Assembly (NCBI GenBank): GCA_910578985.1
Contig: CAJTSF010000001.1
Span: 1 to 64,000, forward strand
Source of the DNA: an uncultured Odoribacter sp.
GTDB taxonomy: Bacteria > Bacteroidota > Bacteroidia > Bacteroidales > Marinifilaceae
Length of the DNA: 64,000 bases
Direction of reading: 5' to 3'
Made by a program: the position numbers and the translations under genes. This document shows, piece after piece, positions 17,520-28,400 of the stretch. The notes under the pieces are model-generated. The model worked only from the letters and a program-made list of their open reading frames with translations. It ran no database searches and was not told the origin of the DNA. Position 1 is the stretch's first letter. Each line of letters starts with the position of its first letter.

Positions 17520-19226
17520 ATGGCTAATTTTTATACCGATAACGAAGATATAAAATTCCATCTCGGACATTCGCTGATGGAGAAGATTGTCGCCCTGAAG
17601 GAGCGCAATTATACCGAAGCACAACAGTATGAAGGGGCTCCGCGCGATTACGAGGACGCTTTCGACAATTATGACAAGGTGTTGGAAATCGTCGGGGAGA
17701 TCTGCGGCGATGTGGTGGCGGTGAATGCGGAGTCGGTGGACGCCGAGGGACCGCAGGTGGTGGACGGGCATGTGAAGTATGCCGCCGGCACGCAGCAGAA
17801 TATCGACGTCATCAACCAGGCGGGGCTGAACGGTATTTCCCTGCCGCGCAAATACAACGGGTTGAATTTCCCGATCACCCCGTTCATCATGGCTGCGGAA
17901 ATCGTGGCACGCGCCGATGCGGGATTGCAGAACATCTGGGGTTTGCAGGACTGTGCGGAGACTATCAACGAGTTCGCCAGCGAAGAGCAGAAGGCGAAGT
18001 ACCTGCCGCGCGTGTGCGCTGGGGAGACCTGTGCGATGGACCTGACGGAGCCGGATGCCGGTTCGGACTTGCAGGCGGTGCAGTTGAAAGCGACTTACAA
18101 CGAAGCCGACGGGAAATGGTACCTGAACGGCGTGAAACGGTTTATCACGAACGGCGACGGGCACATCTCACTGGTGCTGGCACGCTCGGAGGAGGGCACG
18201 AACGACGGACGCGGTCTGTCCATGTTCATCTATGACCGCGCAAGCGACGCGGTGACGGTACGCCGCATCGAGAACAAATTGGGTATCAAAGGCTCCCCGA
18301 CGTGCGAGCTGGTGTTCAAGAACGCACCGGCGGAATTGGTCGGCGAGCGGAAAATGGGATTGATCAAGTATGTGATGGCATTGATGAACGCTGCCCGTCT
18401 GGGTATCGGCGCCCAATCGGTGGGTATCGCGGAAGCGGCTTACCGGGAGGGGTTGAAGTATGCGCAGGAGCGCAAGCAGTTCGGCAAAGCCATCATCGAG
18501 TTCCCCGCCATCTATGAGATGCTGTCGAACATGGAGGCGAAGCTCCACGGTATCCGTTCGGTGTTGTACGAAACCGCCCGCTTTGTGGACATGTACAAGA
18601 CCTATTACCACATCTCCAAAGAGAGAGCGCTGGACAAGGACGAACGCAACGAGATGAAGGAGTACCAGAAACTGGCGGATATCTATACGCCGTTGCAGAA
18701 ACTGTTTGCCAGCGAGTATGCCAACGAGATTACTTACGACGCGCTGCAAATCCACGGCGGTTCGGGTTTCATGAAAGACTATCCCATCCAGCGTTATGTG
18801 CGCGATGCCCGCATCACGAACATCTACGAGGGAACGTCGCAGTTGCAGGTGGTGGCAGCCATCCGTGGCGTAACGACCGGACAATATGCAAAATACATTC
18901 GCGAGGTGTATGAGAAGATGCCGATCAAGCAGGAACAGGAGTACCTGCGCGACACGCTGAAACAGATGACGGACAAACTGGAGTCCTGCACCGCGAAGGT
19001 GGCAGAGGCCGGGAACAGCGAATATACCGACTTCCATGCCCGCCGTCTGGTGGAAATCGCCGGCTACACCATCATCGGTTACCTGTTGCTGCAGGATGCC
19101 CAAAGATGCGAGAAGTATGAGAAATCCGCCGAACTGTTCATCAACTACGGCGAGGCGAAAGTGGCTGCCCACAGTTCGTTCATCGAGCACTTCAATGCGG
19201 ATAATTTAGGCAAATACAAAAAGTAA
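17520..19226 (+). CDS. Acyl-CoA dehydrogenase (butyryl-CoA dehydrogenase-like)
   Basis: This 568-residue flavoenzyme has the three acyl-CoA dehydrogenase domains: an N-terminal helical part, a middle beta domain with MDLTEPDAGSDL, and a C-terminal helical part with QFGKAII, QIHGGSGFMKDYPIQR and NIYEGTSQLQV. Glu437 in YEGT is the expected catalytic base. A C-terminal extension of about 120 residues distinguishes it from the roughly 380-residue short-chain enzymes and is typical of the Bacteroidales form. The order etfB-etfA-acyl-CoA dehydrogenase resembles the Porphyromonas gingivalis cluster associated with butyrate formation. Reduction of crotonyl-CoA to butyryl-CoA is therefore the favoured role, but other chain lengths are possible. 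A strong terminator follows. Confidence 0.88.
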   Translation: MANFYTDNEDIKFHLGHSLMEKIVALKERNYTEAQQYEGAPRDYEDAFDNYDKVLEIVGEICGDVVAVNAESVDAEGPQVVDGHVKYAAGTQQNIDVINQAGLNGISLPRKYNGLNFPITPFIMAAEIVARADAGLQNIWGLQDCAETINEFASEEQKAKYLPRVCAGETCAMDLTEPDAGSDLQAVQLKATYNEADGKWYLNGVKRFITNGDGHISLVLARSEEGTNDGRGLSMFIYDRASDAVTVRRIENKLGIKGSPTCELVFKNAPAELVGERKMGLIKYVMALMNAARLGIGAQSVGIAEAAYREGLKYAQERKQFGKAIIEFPAIYEMLSNMEAKLHGIRSVLYETARFVDMYKTYYHISKERALDKDERNEMKEYQKLADIYTPLQKLFASEYANEITYDALQIHGGSGFMKDYPIQRYVRDARITNIYEGTSQLQVVAAIRGVTTGQYAKYIREVYEKMPIKQEQEYLRDTLKQMTDKLESCTAKVAEAGNSEYTDFHARRLVEIAGYTIIGYLLLQDAQRCEKYEKSAELFINYGEAKVAAHSSFIEHFNADNLGKYKK

Positions 19227-19248
19227 TCGTTGCCTGATTCCATAACGA

Positions 19249-19277
19249 AGCGTCCGGAAAACCCGGACGCTTTTTTT
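19249..19277 (+). terminator. Terminator of the etfBA-acyl-CoA dehydrogenase operon
   Basis: AGCGTCCGG / CCGGACGCT with loop AAAAC is followed by seven T residues, 22 bases after the stop codon. Confidence 0.92.
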
Positions 19278-19371
19278 AATCTTAATTTTATATTAAAATC
19301 ATTCTGCCAAGGCAGGTTATGAGAGGAAAATATGTACTTTTAAGCCATCAATCAAAAATGAAACAAGTGAT

Positions 19372-22300
19372 ATGAATTGGATGAAATCATTACTCGTGTG
19401 GGTGAGCCTGCTGGTGTGTTCCGGCGTCTTTGCCCAAGAAAATCCGTTATGGATGCGCTACCCGTCCATCTCCCCGGACGGGAAAACCATTGCGTTCTGC
19501 TACAAAGGGGATATTTTCCTGGTGGATGCCGAGGGAGGCAGAGCCACCCAACTGACCACGCACCCGGCATACGATTACCATCCGGTGTGGTCGCCGGACG
19601 GCAAAACGATTGCCTTCACCTCCGGCCGTGACGGAGGCATGGACCTCTATACGGTGCCCGTGACGGGCGGAACACCCACGCGCCTGACCACTTTCAGCGG
19701 CAAAGCGGTGCCCACCTGTTTCACGCCGGACGGCAAGCATATCCTTTTCAACGCTTCCATCCTGCCGGAAAAAGAGTTCGACCGCTTCCCGACCGCCGGA
19801 CAGCTGTATTCCGTGAAGGTCGAGGGGGGACGCCCGGAACTGGTGTTGAGTTTCAATGCCTATGACGTGGCCTACACCCCGGACGGGAAAAAAATGCTGT
19901 ACCACGACTGGAAGGGATACGAGGACGAATGGAGAAAACACCACACCTCTTCCGTGTGCCGCGACATCTGGATGCACGACCTGGAACAGGGCACTTTCAA
20001 GAACTTGACCGACAAGCAGGTGGAAGACCGTAACCCGGTGATTTCCGCCGACGGAAGCACCGTTTACTTCCTGAGCGAACGTTTCGGCAGTTTCAACGTG
20101 TGCCGCATGAGCCTGAACCAGCCGCAGGACATCCGGCAGGTCACGAAGTTCACCAAACATCCGGTGCGCTTCCTGAGCCGCTCGAACGACGACGTCCTGT
20201 GTTTCTTCTACGACGGAGAAATCTACACGATGAAACCGGACGGAGAACCGAAGAAAGTCGCCGTCAGCATCGTGATGGACAACCAGGTGCCTGCCGTCAG
20301 CAAGACGACCCGCAGCAACGGCGCCAGCGAAATCGCCGTGTCGCCCAACGGGAAAGAGTTCGCCATCATCATCCGCGGCGACATCTTCGTCGCCAACGCC
20401 GAATTCGGCACCACGCAACGCATCACCAATACCGCCGCCCGCGAAAAGAACGTGGAGTTCTCCCCGGACGGTCGGTCGCTGGTCTATGCTTCCGAACGCG
20501 ACGGACAATGGAACATCTACATCTCCCGCATCAAGGATGCAGAGGACAAATCATTCGCCTACGCCCGTGACATCGAGGAAGAGCAAATCACCGAAGGCAA
20601 CACCGCCTGCTTCCAACCTGCGTTCTCACCGGACGGCAAGGAAATCGCCTACCTCGCCAACCGCACCGAAATCCGCGCCCTGAACCTGAAAAGCAAGAAA
20701 GAGCGCGTGATACTGCCGGCTCAATACAACTACTCTTACTCAGACGGCGACCAAGGCTTCGAATGGTCCCCGGACGGGCGCTGGATTCTGACCTCTTTCT
20801 TTGAGGAGGGCGGCTGGCAGCATCCGGACATTGCCCTCGTCAGTGCCGACGGGAAAGGGGAAATCCATAACCTGACCAACAGCGGATACAGCGATTCCGG
20901 CCCCTCCTGGATGATGAACGGCAAAGCCATCATCTGGTACACCGACCGTCAAGGCATGCGCAGCCACGGCAGCTGGGGCGCCCAGAACGACGTGTATGCC
21001 CTCTTCCTCGACCCGGAAGCCTACGAGAATTTCCGCATGACAAAGGAGGAGCGCGGGTTGGCGCAGGAGATGAAGAGCCGTGAGAAGAAGCAGGAAAAAG
21101 AAGCCAAAGAGGATGACTCGAAAAAAGATAAGAAGGGCAAAAAAGGAAAAGAGGAGACCTCTAAAAAAGCCGACCAAGCTAAAAAGTCCGATGCGAAGTC
21201 CCTGCCGGAACTGAAAATCGACTTGAAGAACATCGAAGACCGTATGGTCCGCATGACCATCAATTCCTCTTCCCTCAGCGGTGCGGTGCTGACACCGGAC
21301 GGCAGCAAACTGTTTTACCTGGCAGCCTTCGAAGGGGGACACGACCTGTGGGTGCATGACTTCGACAACAACAGCACCCGCCTCGTTTCCAAAACGGGAC
21401 GCCGGGGCGCCTTGGTGCTGTCCAAAGACGGCAAAACCCTGTACCTGCTCTCGAACGGACAGATTTTCACCGTCAATCAGGGCAACGGACAGTTGAAGCA
21501 ACTGAACTACAAAGCCGACTTCGAATGGAAGCCCGCCGAAGAGCGCGAAAGCCTCTACGCCCACGTATGGCAGCAGGTGAACGACAAGTTCTACGACAAG
21601 GATTTCAAGGGCGTGGACTGGCCCTTCTACCGGGAAGCCTATGAGCGTTTCCTCCCCTATATCAACAACGATTATGATTTCGCCGACCTGTTAGGCGAAA
21701 TGCTGGGCGAGTTGAACGCTTCCCATACGGGTGCCCGATACCGTGCCGGCATGAGCCGGGCTTCCACTGCCAGATTGGGCGCATTCTTCGACCCGGACCA
21801 TACGGGCGACGGATTGAAAATCGCCGAGGTCATCGCCCGCGGTCCCCTCGACCTGACGAACGATAAAATCAAGGCAGGCATGATTATCCGCAAAATCGAC
21901 AACCGCGAAATCAAGGCAGGCGAAGATTACTTCCCGCTGTTGGAAGGCAAAGCCGGCAAACGCACCCGCATCACCATCTACGACCCCTCCAAAAAGAAAG
22001 AGTGGGACGAATACATCAAACCCGTCGATGCCGCCCGTTTGAACAACCTGCTTTACCAACGCTGGATCAAACAGCGCCAGGATATGGTGGACGAGCTCTC
22101 CGACGGGCAAATCGGCTATATCCACGTGGCAGGCATGGACAGCCCCAGTTTCCGAAACACCTACTCCGAGCTGCTGGGACGCTACCGCAATCGGAAGGCC
22201 GTCATCATCGACACCCGCTTCAACGGCGGCGGTTGGCTGCATGAGGACCTGCTCCATCTGCTGGGCGGCAAGCAATTCGCCGAGTTCGTCCCCCGCGGAC

Positions 22301-22656
22301 AGTTCATCGGCATCGACCCGTTCGCCCAATGGACGAAACCTTCCGCCGTGCTCGTCTGCGAAGGCAACTATAGCAACGCTCACGGATTCCCCTGGGCATA
22401 CAAGGAGCTGGGTCTGGGCAAACTTATCGGTATGCCCGTTCCCGGCACGATGACCGCCGTATGGTGGGAACCGATGATGAACCAAATCACCTTCGGTATC
22501 CCCCAGGTCGGCATGAAAGACAACCAGGGACGCATCCTCGAGAACCTGCAATTGGAGCCGGACATCCGGGTCAATAACGACCCCGCCTCCCTCATGCAGG
22601 GACGCGACCTCCAAATCGAGGCGGCAGTCAAAAGCCTGATGGAAGAAATCAAATGA
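19372..22656 (+). CDS. Tricorn-like S41 peptidase with beta-propellers
   Basis: This 1094-residue exported protein has a signal peptide (about 1-22, SGVFAQ), then PD40/WD-like beta-propeller blades bearing SPDGKTIAF-type repeats (about 25-545), a Lys/Glu-rich linker (about 556-608), a second propeller section, a tricorn C1 helical domain, a PDZ domain and an S41 C-terminal protease domain. Likely catalytic residues are the His in NASHTGARY and the Ser in GNYSNAHGF. Length and order match tricorn protease homologues, which trim peptides. A signal peptide places it in the periplasm, unlike archaeal tricorn in the cytosol. ATGs at 19372 and 19381 are both possible; 19372 is given. It is a single-gene unit between two terminators. 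Confidence 0.88.
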   Translation: MNWMKSLLVWVSLLVCSGVFAQENPLWMRYPSISPDGKTIAFCYKGDIFLVDAEGGRATQLTTHPAYDYHPVWSPDGKTIAFTSGRDGGMDLYTVPVTGGTPTRLTTFSGKAVPTCFTPDGKHILFNASILPEKEFDRFPTAGQLYSVKVEGGRPELVLSFNAYDVAYTPDGKKMLYHDWKGYEDEWRKHHTSSVCRDIWMHDLEQGTFKNLTDKQVEDRNPVISADGSTVYFLSERFGSFNVCRMSLNQPQDIRQVTKFTKHPVRFLSRSNDDVLCFFYDGEIYTMKPDGEPKKVAVSIVMDNQVPAVSKTTRSNGASEIAVSPNGKEFAIIIRGDIFVANAEFGTTQRITNTAAREKNVEFSPDGRSLVYASERDGQWNIYISRIKDAEDKSFAYARDIEEEQITEGNTACFQPAFSPDGKEIAYLANRTEIRALNLKSKKERVILPAQYNYSYSDGDQGFEWSPDGRWILTSFFEEGGWQHPDIALVSADGKGEIHNLTNSGYSDSGPSWMMNGKAIIWYTDRQGMRSHGSWGAQNDVYALFLDPEAYENFRMTKEERGLAQEMKSREKKQEKEAKEDDSKKDKKGKKGKEETSKKADQAKKSDAKSLPELKIDLKNIEDRMVRMTINSSSLSGAVLTPDGSKLFYLAAFEGGHDLWVHDFDNNSTRLVSKTGRRGALVLSKDGKTLYLLSNGQIFTVNQGNGQLKQLNYKADFEWKPAEERESLYAHVWQQVNDKFYDKDFKGVDWPFYREAYERFLPYINNDYDFADLLGEMLGELNASHTGARYRAGMSRASTARLGAFFDPDHTGDGLKIAEVIARGPLDLTNDKIKAGMIIRKIDNREIKAGEDYFPLLEGKAGKRTRITIYDPSKKKEWDEYIKPVDAARLNNLLYQRWIKQRQDMVDELSDGQIGYIHVAGMDSPSFRNTYSELLGRYRNRKAVIIDTRFNGGGWLHEDLLHLLGGKQFAEFVPRGQFIGIDPFAQWTKPSAVLVCEGNYSNAHGFPWAYKELGLGKLIGMPVPGTMTAVWWEPMMNQITFGIPQVGMKDNQGRILENLQLEPDIRVNNDPASLMQGRDLQIEAAVKSLMEEIK

Positions 22657-22681
22657 CGTTTCATCAACGCTTCATAAAAAA

Positions 22682-22719
22682 GAATGTACCGGGAGATTCC
22701 CGGTACATTCTTTTTTTTT
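22682..22719. terminator. Bidirectional terminator
   Basis: A perfect hairpin with 13-base arms (GAATGTACCGGGA / TCCCGGTACATTC, loop GAT) has nine T on the plus side and six A before it, which become T on the minus strand. It separates two convergent genes. Confidence 0.93.
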
Positions 22720-22735
22720 GCTCCCTCGAAAGAAA

Positions 22736-23875
22736 TTATCTCAAAGGCTGCGGCTGCTTCCTGTCGTAAATGACAAAAATATCCTTGCCGACGATAAGAA
22801 TGCCCCGTCCGCGTCCCTTTTCCATATTCTCTTTGTTATCGACATTCACGCTGATAATGCGCCGCTGGTGGAAAGTGAAAACATCGTCGAAAATCGTATG
22901 CCCCACCAATACACGGGAGACGCCGAATTTGTCCAGCAAGCGGACAACCTCCTCCCGCCCGACAGGCTGATAGCGATCCGCCGCATACACCATCCCGCGA
23001 TACCAGAACGGACCGGTTTTCGTGTCGTATACGAACGCCGACAAGGGAGAAGCCTCCGTCCGCCCCTTGCGGTCCAGCGAAAGGTATTTGCCGATTTCCT
23101 CATTCATGGCAGGGATGTCCTCTTCGCGCTCCAGGAAATCCGCACTCAAACCGGCATGCACAATCAGGTTATCGCCGACAATGCCAATCAGATTACGGGT
23201 GCGAAGCCAACGCCCCAGCTCGCTGTCCTCTTTCCACAAGTCCTGGTAAGGCATGTGCAGCGTATCCGCCAATGCCTTATACTTCTCCTTCACATAGCGC
23301 AAGTCACCCCGCAACACCATCTCCTCATGGTTGCCCAGCATAAACAAAGCCTGCCCGCCGGCATCCGCCGCCTCCTTCTCCAATTTGTAAATCAGCCAGA
23401 AAATGGGCAGCACGTCTTTTCCCCGGTCGAATACATCACCGATAATGACCAGTTGGTTTTTACCGAACGTCCATTCATAGCGGTCGTTGATGACCCCGTT
23501 GTTTTTCAGGACGGACACAAAACAATCCAGATTCCCGTGGGGGTCGGAAATCACCAGCATACTGTCCGCCTGCGGCATCCTCCACTGCGGACGCTCAAAC
23601 GGATGCAGGGTGACCTGAAAACGGTGATTTCCTTTGTGCGACACCACCGGAAAGGAAAAATCCGACGGCAAGGTCTTGTACGTCTTGTCCTTCAACTCAC
23701 CCTTCAATCCCACCGTCACCATCCGGGCGGAACCGTCCTCCCGATACAGGATATAGGGTCCGTCGGCATCGTGAATCTTTTCCGGTTTCTCTTTTCCGGA
23801 GGTCAGGAGCAGCAAGCCCGACACCAGCAGGCAAAGGAATGCCGTCCCCCATGAAAACAAATACTTCTTCATCAT
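22736..23875 (-). CDS. Membrane-anchored metallophosphoesterase
   Basis: This 379-residue PPP-type calcineurin-like phosphoesterase has an N-terminal membrane or signal segment (YLFSWGTAFLCLLVSGLLLL). All metal-binding motifs are visible: ISDPHGN, GDVFDRG, GNHE, VHAG and VGHT. The ATG at 23875 (or 23872) is chosen because the frame upstream overlaps the promoter and is not protein-like. The motif set is that of Ser/Thr or bis(5'-nucleosyl)-tetraphosphate phosphatases; the substrate is unknown, and the N-terminal segment places it in the envelope. It is a single-gene unit with its own promoter and terminator. Confidence 0.82.
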   Translation of the reverse strand: MMKKYLFSWGTAFLCLLVSGLLLLTSGKEKPEKIHDADGPYILYREDGSARMVTVGLKGELKDKTYKTLPSDFSFPVVSHKGNHRFQVTLHPFERPQWRMPQADSMLVISDPHGNLDCFVSVLKNNGVINDRYEWTFGKNQLVIIGDVFDRGKDVLPIFWLIYKLEKEAADAGGQALFMLGNHEEMVLRGDLRYVKEKYKALADTLHMPYQDLWKEDSELGRWLRTRNLIGIVGDNLIVHAGLSADFLEREEDIPAMNEEIGKYLSLDRKGRTEASPLSAFVYDTKTGPFWYRGMVYAADRYQPVGREEVVRLLDKFGVSRVLVGHTIFDDVFTFHQRRIISVNVDNKENMEKGRGRGILIVGKDIFVIYDRKQPQPLR

Positions 23876-23920
23876 AACATTGCCATTAACAAAGATTGCC
23901 CGAAAAGAACAATCGCATTG

Positions 23921-23928
23921 CAAATATA
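23921..23928 (-). promoter_or_regulatory. -7 element of the metallophosphoesterase gene
   Basis: Read on the minus strand this is TATATTTG, matching TAnnTTTG, 46 bases before the ATG at 23875. No well-spaced -33 box is evident. Confidence 0.5.
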
Positions 23929-23959
23929 CGCTTCTTTTCGGACAATCTCTCATTTCACA

Positions 23960-25459
23960 TCAATACCCCGGATTCTGCTGGCCTTTCATGTTTGGATTGG
24001 CGTCGATTTCCGCCTTGGGAATCGGCAGCACCACCTTGTACATGTTCCAATCGAATTCCTTGGCGTAATCCTGTAAAGAGAGGTGTTTTGTGCTGCTGAT
24101 TTCCTTGACAGAGACATTTTCACGCTTGATTGTCCCGCCGGTGCGTAGCACGTCGAAGAAACGGTGTCCCTCGCCGTAGAATTCCTTCCGCCTTTCATCC
24201 AGCACCTGCTCCACCGTCACCGTGCCGCTCACGCTGTTCGCCGGGTTGCCTCGCTTGACAATCGCCTCCAGGTATTTGACAGCTTTCGTATTGTCCTTCT
24301 CCTGCACGGCAGCTTCCGCCGCAATCAGGTACAATTCCGACAGACGGAACAGGCGGATATTCGCATCCGCCGGACCGCCGTCGCCGTTCTCGCCGGGATA
24401 CTTGTTGGTGTAGTAGGCTCTCTTGCTCACGATATCTATCATTTTGAAACGGACATCATCCTTGTCCTGCATCATGAAATCATAGAAGCTGCCGGTCAGA
24501 ATCATATCCTTGTATCCGTCCGGAGAACACAGGTAGCCGATGGATTCCTTTCCGGGGCTGTCCGTCAAGAGGTTCACGATTTCAAAAAGCACTTCCGAAC
24601 TGAAGGCCTCCGACCATGCCATGGCATACTCTTCGTTCGTCCACAGCCGGTAGCCGTCCTTTTCGGCACCCTCAATGGCTTCCTCCGCCACTTTCAGCGC
24701 ATTCCCGTAGTCACCCATATACAGATAAGCACGGCTGAGCAACGTCATGGCAGACCATTTGTTCATCTTCCCCTGCACCGACTGCGCCAACCAAGAACTC
24801 TTCGCCTTCTCTTTCTGCGTTGCCAGCAAAGGAACGGCATTCTTCAGGGACTTGATAATCTCCTCATAGCACTTCGCCACCGTGCTGCGGCTCGGCTTGT
24901 AGGTGATGCCCACCACCTCCCTCACAATCGCGGCACCGAGGGAAGTCCCGTTGTCCTTCAGATAGGGATAGCCGTAGAGGCGAGTCAGGTCAAAAGTCGC
25001 CAGCGCCCAAACCGCCAATGCCTGCCCTTTCAAATCCTTTTGGTAAGCGTCGAACGCCTGTTGCCCCTTTTCATCCTCTCCGTCATATTGGATGGCATCA
25101 ATGCCGTTGATGACGATATTCGTGTTCTGGATGATGTCGTAGCAGGTTCTCCAGAAGGTAGTAGGCACATTATCCTTATTCCAGCCGAACTGGTAGTAGG
25201 TGGCGCACCGTTTGCTCGCACTATATGCCTGGATATCGTCGCCGGTCACATCCCCGTAATATTGCATGCGGGCGCCGTAGTAATAATACGACTGCATGGT
25301 GCTGTAAATGCCGTTCAGCGTAAACTCATAATCTCTCAGGGTCGTCAATGAACCTTCCGTGTCGATGGAAGTCGAAGGTTCGATATCCAACCAGTCATTG
25401 CCACAAGCGCACAACAGGACTGCCAATGTCACCGTCCATATATATTTCAATCGTTTCAT
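23960..25459 (-). CDS. SusD/RagB-family nutrient-binding lipoprotein (locus 2)
   Basis: This 499-residue surface lipoprotein has the lipobox LLCACGN (Cys at about 19), TPR-like helical repeats, and the RagB/SusD C-terminal block (LDERRKEFYGEGHRFFDVLR, about residues 424-443) with a typical late VLPIPKAEI. It lies 39 bases downstream of its SusC partner and is the last gene of locus 2. Unlike loci 1 and 3, there are no accessory lipoprotein, thioredoxin or peptidase genes after it, so the substrate class cannot be guessed from neighbours. Confidence 0.92.
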   Translation of the reverse strand: MKRLKYIWTVTLAVLLCACGNDWLDIEPSTSIDTEGSLTTLRDYEFTLNGIYSTMQSYYYYGARMQYYGDVTGDDIQAYSASKRCATYYQFGWNKDNVPTTFWRTCYDIIQNTNIVINGIDAIQYDGEDEKGQQAFDAYQKDLKGQALAVWALATFDLTRLYGYPYLKDNGTSLGAAIVREVVGITYKPSRSTVAKCYEEIIKSLKNAVPLLATQKEKAKSSWLAQSVQGKMNKWSAMTLLSRAYLYMGDYGNALKVAEEAIEGAEKDGYRLWTNEEYAMAWSEAFSSEVLFEIVNLLTDSPGKESIGYLCSPDGYKDMILTGSFYDFMMQDKDDVRFKMIDIVSKRAYYTNKYPGENGDGGPADANIRLFRLSELYLIAAEAAVQEKDNTKAVKYLEAIVKRGNPANSVSGTVTVEQVLDERRKEFYGEGHRFFDVLRTGGTIKRENVSVKEISSTKHLSLQDYAKEFDWNMYKVVLPIPKAEIDANPNMKGQQNPGY

Positions 25460-25498
25460 ATTCTTTCATTTTAAATTTACACATTTGCTATCCTGCCA

Positions 25499-28400
25499 TC
25501 AGAAATTCACTTCCAAACCGAAAGTCATGGTCTTCAAGGGAGGGGTTCCCCAGTCCGCCGAACCGCCGCTGACCGATTCCGGATCGTAGAAATCCCACTT
25601 CGCCCAAGTCCACATATTATTGCCGGAAGCATACAGTCGCACCTTGTCCAAGCCGGCTTTTCTCGTCCATTCTTTCGGGACGGTCACACCCACCGTGAAG
25701 TTCTTCAGCCGGATGAAATCGGTCGGATGCAGGCGGCGGCTGTTTCTCCAGTCGCTCATCGCCACGTCGTTGCCCTCAATGAACCTTTCATATTTCACCT
25801 GGTCGCCCGGTTGTCTCCATCTGTCCCGATAATAAGTCGGGATATTGGCCTCCAAATCGTCACCGCCGTGTTCCGTCTTCAGCGCCCAGTTGTCATAAGA
25901 CCACCCGCCGAACGAATAAGAGAACATGATGTTGAAATCAAACCACTTGTAGCGCAACATATTCGACAGACCGCCGCTCACTTTCGGGTCGGCGCACTTC
26001 ATTGGGATGTAGTTCGCCTCGTTCGGATTCTCGGTAATCTCTTTCACATAACCGCCCTTGCCATCCGGGTCGTTGGTGTAGAACTGCGGCATGCCGTTGT
26101 CCGGGTTGATGCCTGCAAACTCAATCACGTAGAAAGTGCGGTAGGGCATGCCCACTTTCCGGATTTGCGAACCGCTGGGTATCTGGGTTTGCTGGCCATC
26201 CAAGCGCACAATCTTGTTTCTGTTGTGTCCCAGGTTGAAGTTCGTCGTCCAACTGAAATCCTCCCGGTCGAAGTTCACGGAACGGATTTCCAGTTCCACA
26301 CCCTGGTTCTTTACCTCGCCGATATTCATCAAATAACTGCTGAAGCCGGTCGTCATGGAAATCGGACGGTCCATCAGCAGGTCTTTGGTCGTGCGGATGT
26401 AATACTCCAGTGTAAAATTCAACCTGTCCCAGAAACCGAAATCCAACCCTACGTTCAGGTTATAATTCGTTTCCCATGAAAGGTCGAGATTGCGCAACTG
26501 CGACTGAGAGATACCCGGCTCGTCATTATAATTGCTGGTCAGGCTGCTCAAACCCATGTATCCGTAATAATCGGAAGGCAACGTTCCGTTCACACCATAC
26601 GAAAGCCTCAGCTTCAAGTCGCTCAACCATGCCGTAGCGGGCTCCATGAAAGACTCGGAACTCACCTTCCACGCCCCGGACACCGACCAGAAGCTACCCC
26701 AGCGGTTGTCGCGGTGCAGACGGGAACTGCCGTCCATACGGTAGCTGGCACCTAAGTAATACTTGTTGTCGTAATTGTAGTTCACCCGCGAGATATAAGA
26801 AACCAAGCGTGTCCCGTTGCCGCTTCCGCCCGCGTTGTCCAACTTCACGCCGTTGCTGATTTCCGGTTTGTCAGGACGGGCAAAGTTCTTCACGTAAGCC
26901 ATCAGGTAGTCGCGCGACTGGTTGTCGATTTCATAACCCACCAGCGCATCCAGATTATGCAACTCGTTGAAGCTCTTCTGATAGCTCAGCACATTCGACC
27001 ACACCATCTTGCGGCGTTCATACATGGATTTTTCCAATGCACCGTTGTAGTTGTCCCCATCGGAAGTACGCGGATCATACCACCGGTTTCCTTTCGTCAC
27101 CGAAAAATCGTAGCTCAGCGTCGTCTTGAAATTCAAACCCTTGATGATGTCATATGAACCGTAAAGGGTGTTAAACGCACGGGTGATATACTCGCGCCGG
27201 TAATTATATTCGTTTGCCAGTTTCGGGTTACGGTCGCCATTGCGGATAAAATCGCGGTTCCACGTGCCATCCTCGTTATACACCGGGTCGGAAGGCGTCA
27301 CTGCATTCACCACGGCATAAAACGGAGACGTATAACTCGTCCCTTCGGAATAAACATCCTGATTGACGCTCGAAAACAACGCTTTGGCGCCCAACGTCAA
27401 TTTGTCCGTTGCCTTGTAGTCCACATTCAGGCGACCGGAGATACGTTCCAAGCCGGAACTTGCCACAATACCGTTCTGCTTCAAATAGGACAGCGAAGAG
27501 TAGTATTTCAATTTGTCACTTCCGCCGGATGCCATGAACTCGTAGGTCTGGTGGCTTCCTTTCTTGAACATCACGTCCCGCCAGTCGGTATAACCGCACC
27601 AAGGCACCGGAGCATAGTCGTCAATCTCCTCATCGGCATAAGCCAAGGCGTTTGCCTCGGATTCCCCTTCAAACACGGTCGCCCCGTCCCGCAAAGCGTC
27701 GTAAATCATCTGGCGCCTCTCCTCGCCGCCGATGGTCGGACGAAATTCCATGGCGAAATCCGAAAATCCCCAGTCCGCCTTGAACGTAAACACCGGCTTC
27801 CCTTTCTGTCCCTGTCTGGTCGTAATCAGAATCACGCCGTTCGCCGCCCGCGAACCGTACAGGGCAGCAGCGGCGGCATCCTTGATGACCGTGATATTCT
27901 CGATGTCCGAAGTGCTCAACGTGGACATGATGTCGAGACCCGAATCCGAATCCAACGCACTGACATTTCCGGAAATCATCGGTACTCCGTCAATGACGTA
28001 CAGCGGCGAATTGGACGCATTGAACGAACCCATACCGCGGATATTGATTGACGTCGAAGCTCCCGGCTGTCCCGAGCCGGAAGAAATCTGGATACCCGGA
28101 GCGGAGCCTTGCAGCACCTGCGAGAAAGAGACCGCCGGTACATCTTTCAGCGCCTGCGTCTTCACCGTGGATGCCGAACCGGCGTATGCCGATTTCTTAA
28201 ACGTACCGTAACCGGTGACAATCACCTCCTCCAGTTGTTCATTGTCATCCTCCAGCACCACCGTCATCGGCTTCCCGTTGGCAGGCACCGCCATCTCCTT
28301 GGTCCTCATGCCCACGAACGAGAACACCAGCACGGCGTTTTTCACCTCCGGAAACCTCAATTCGAAATTCCCGTCTATGTCGGTTGCCACCCCCACTTGG

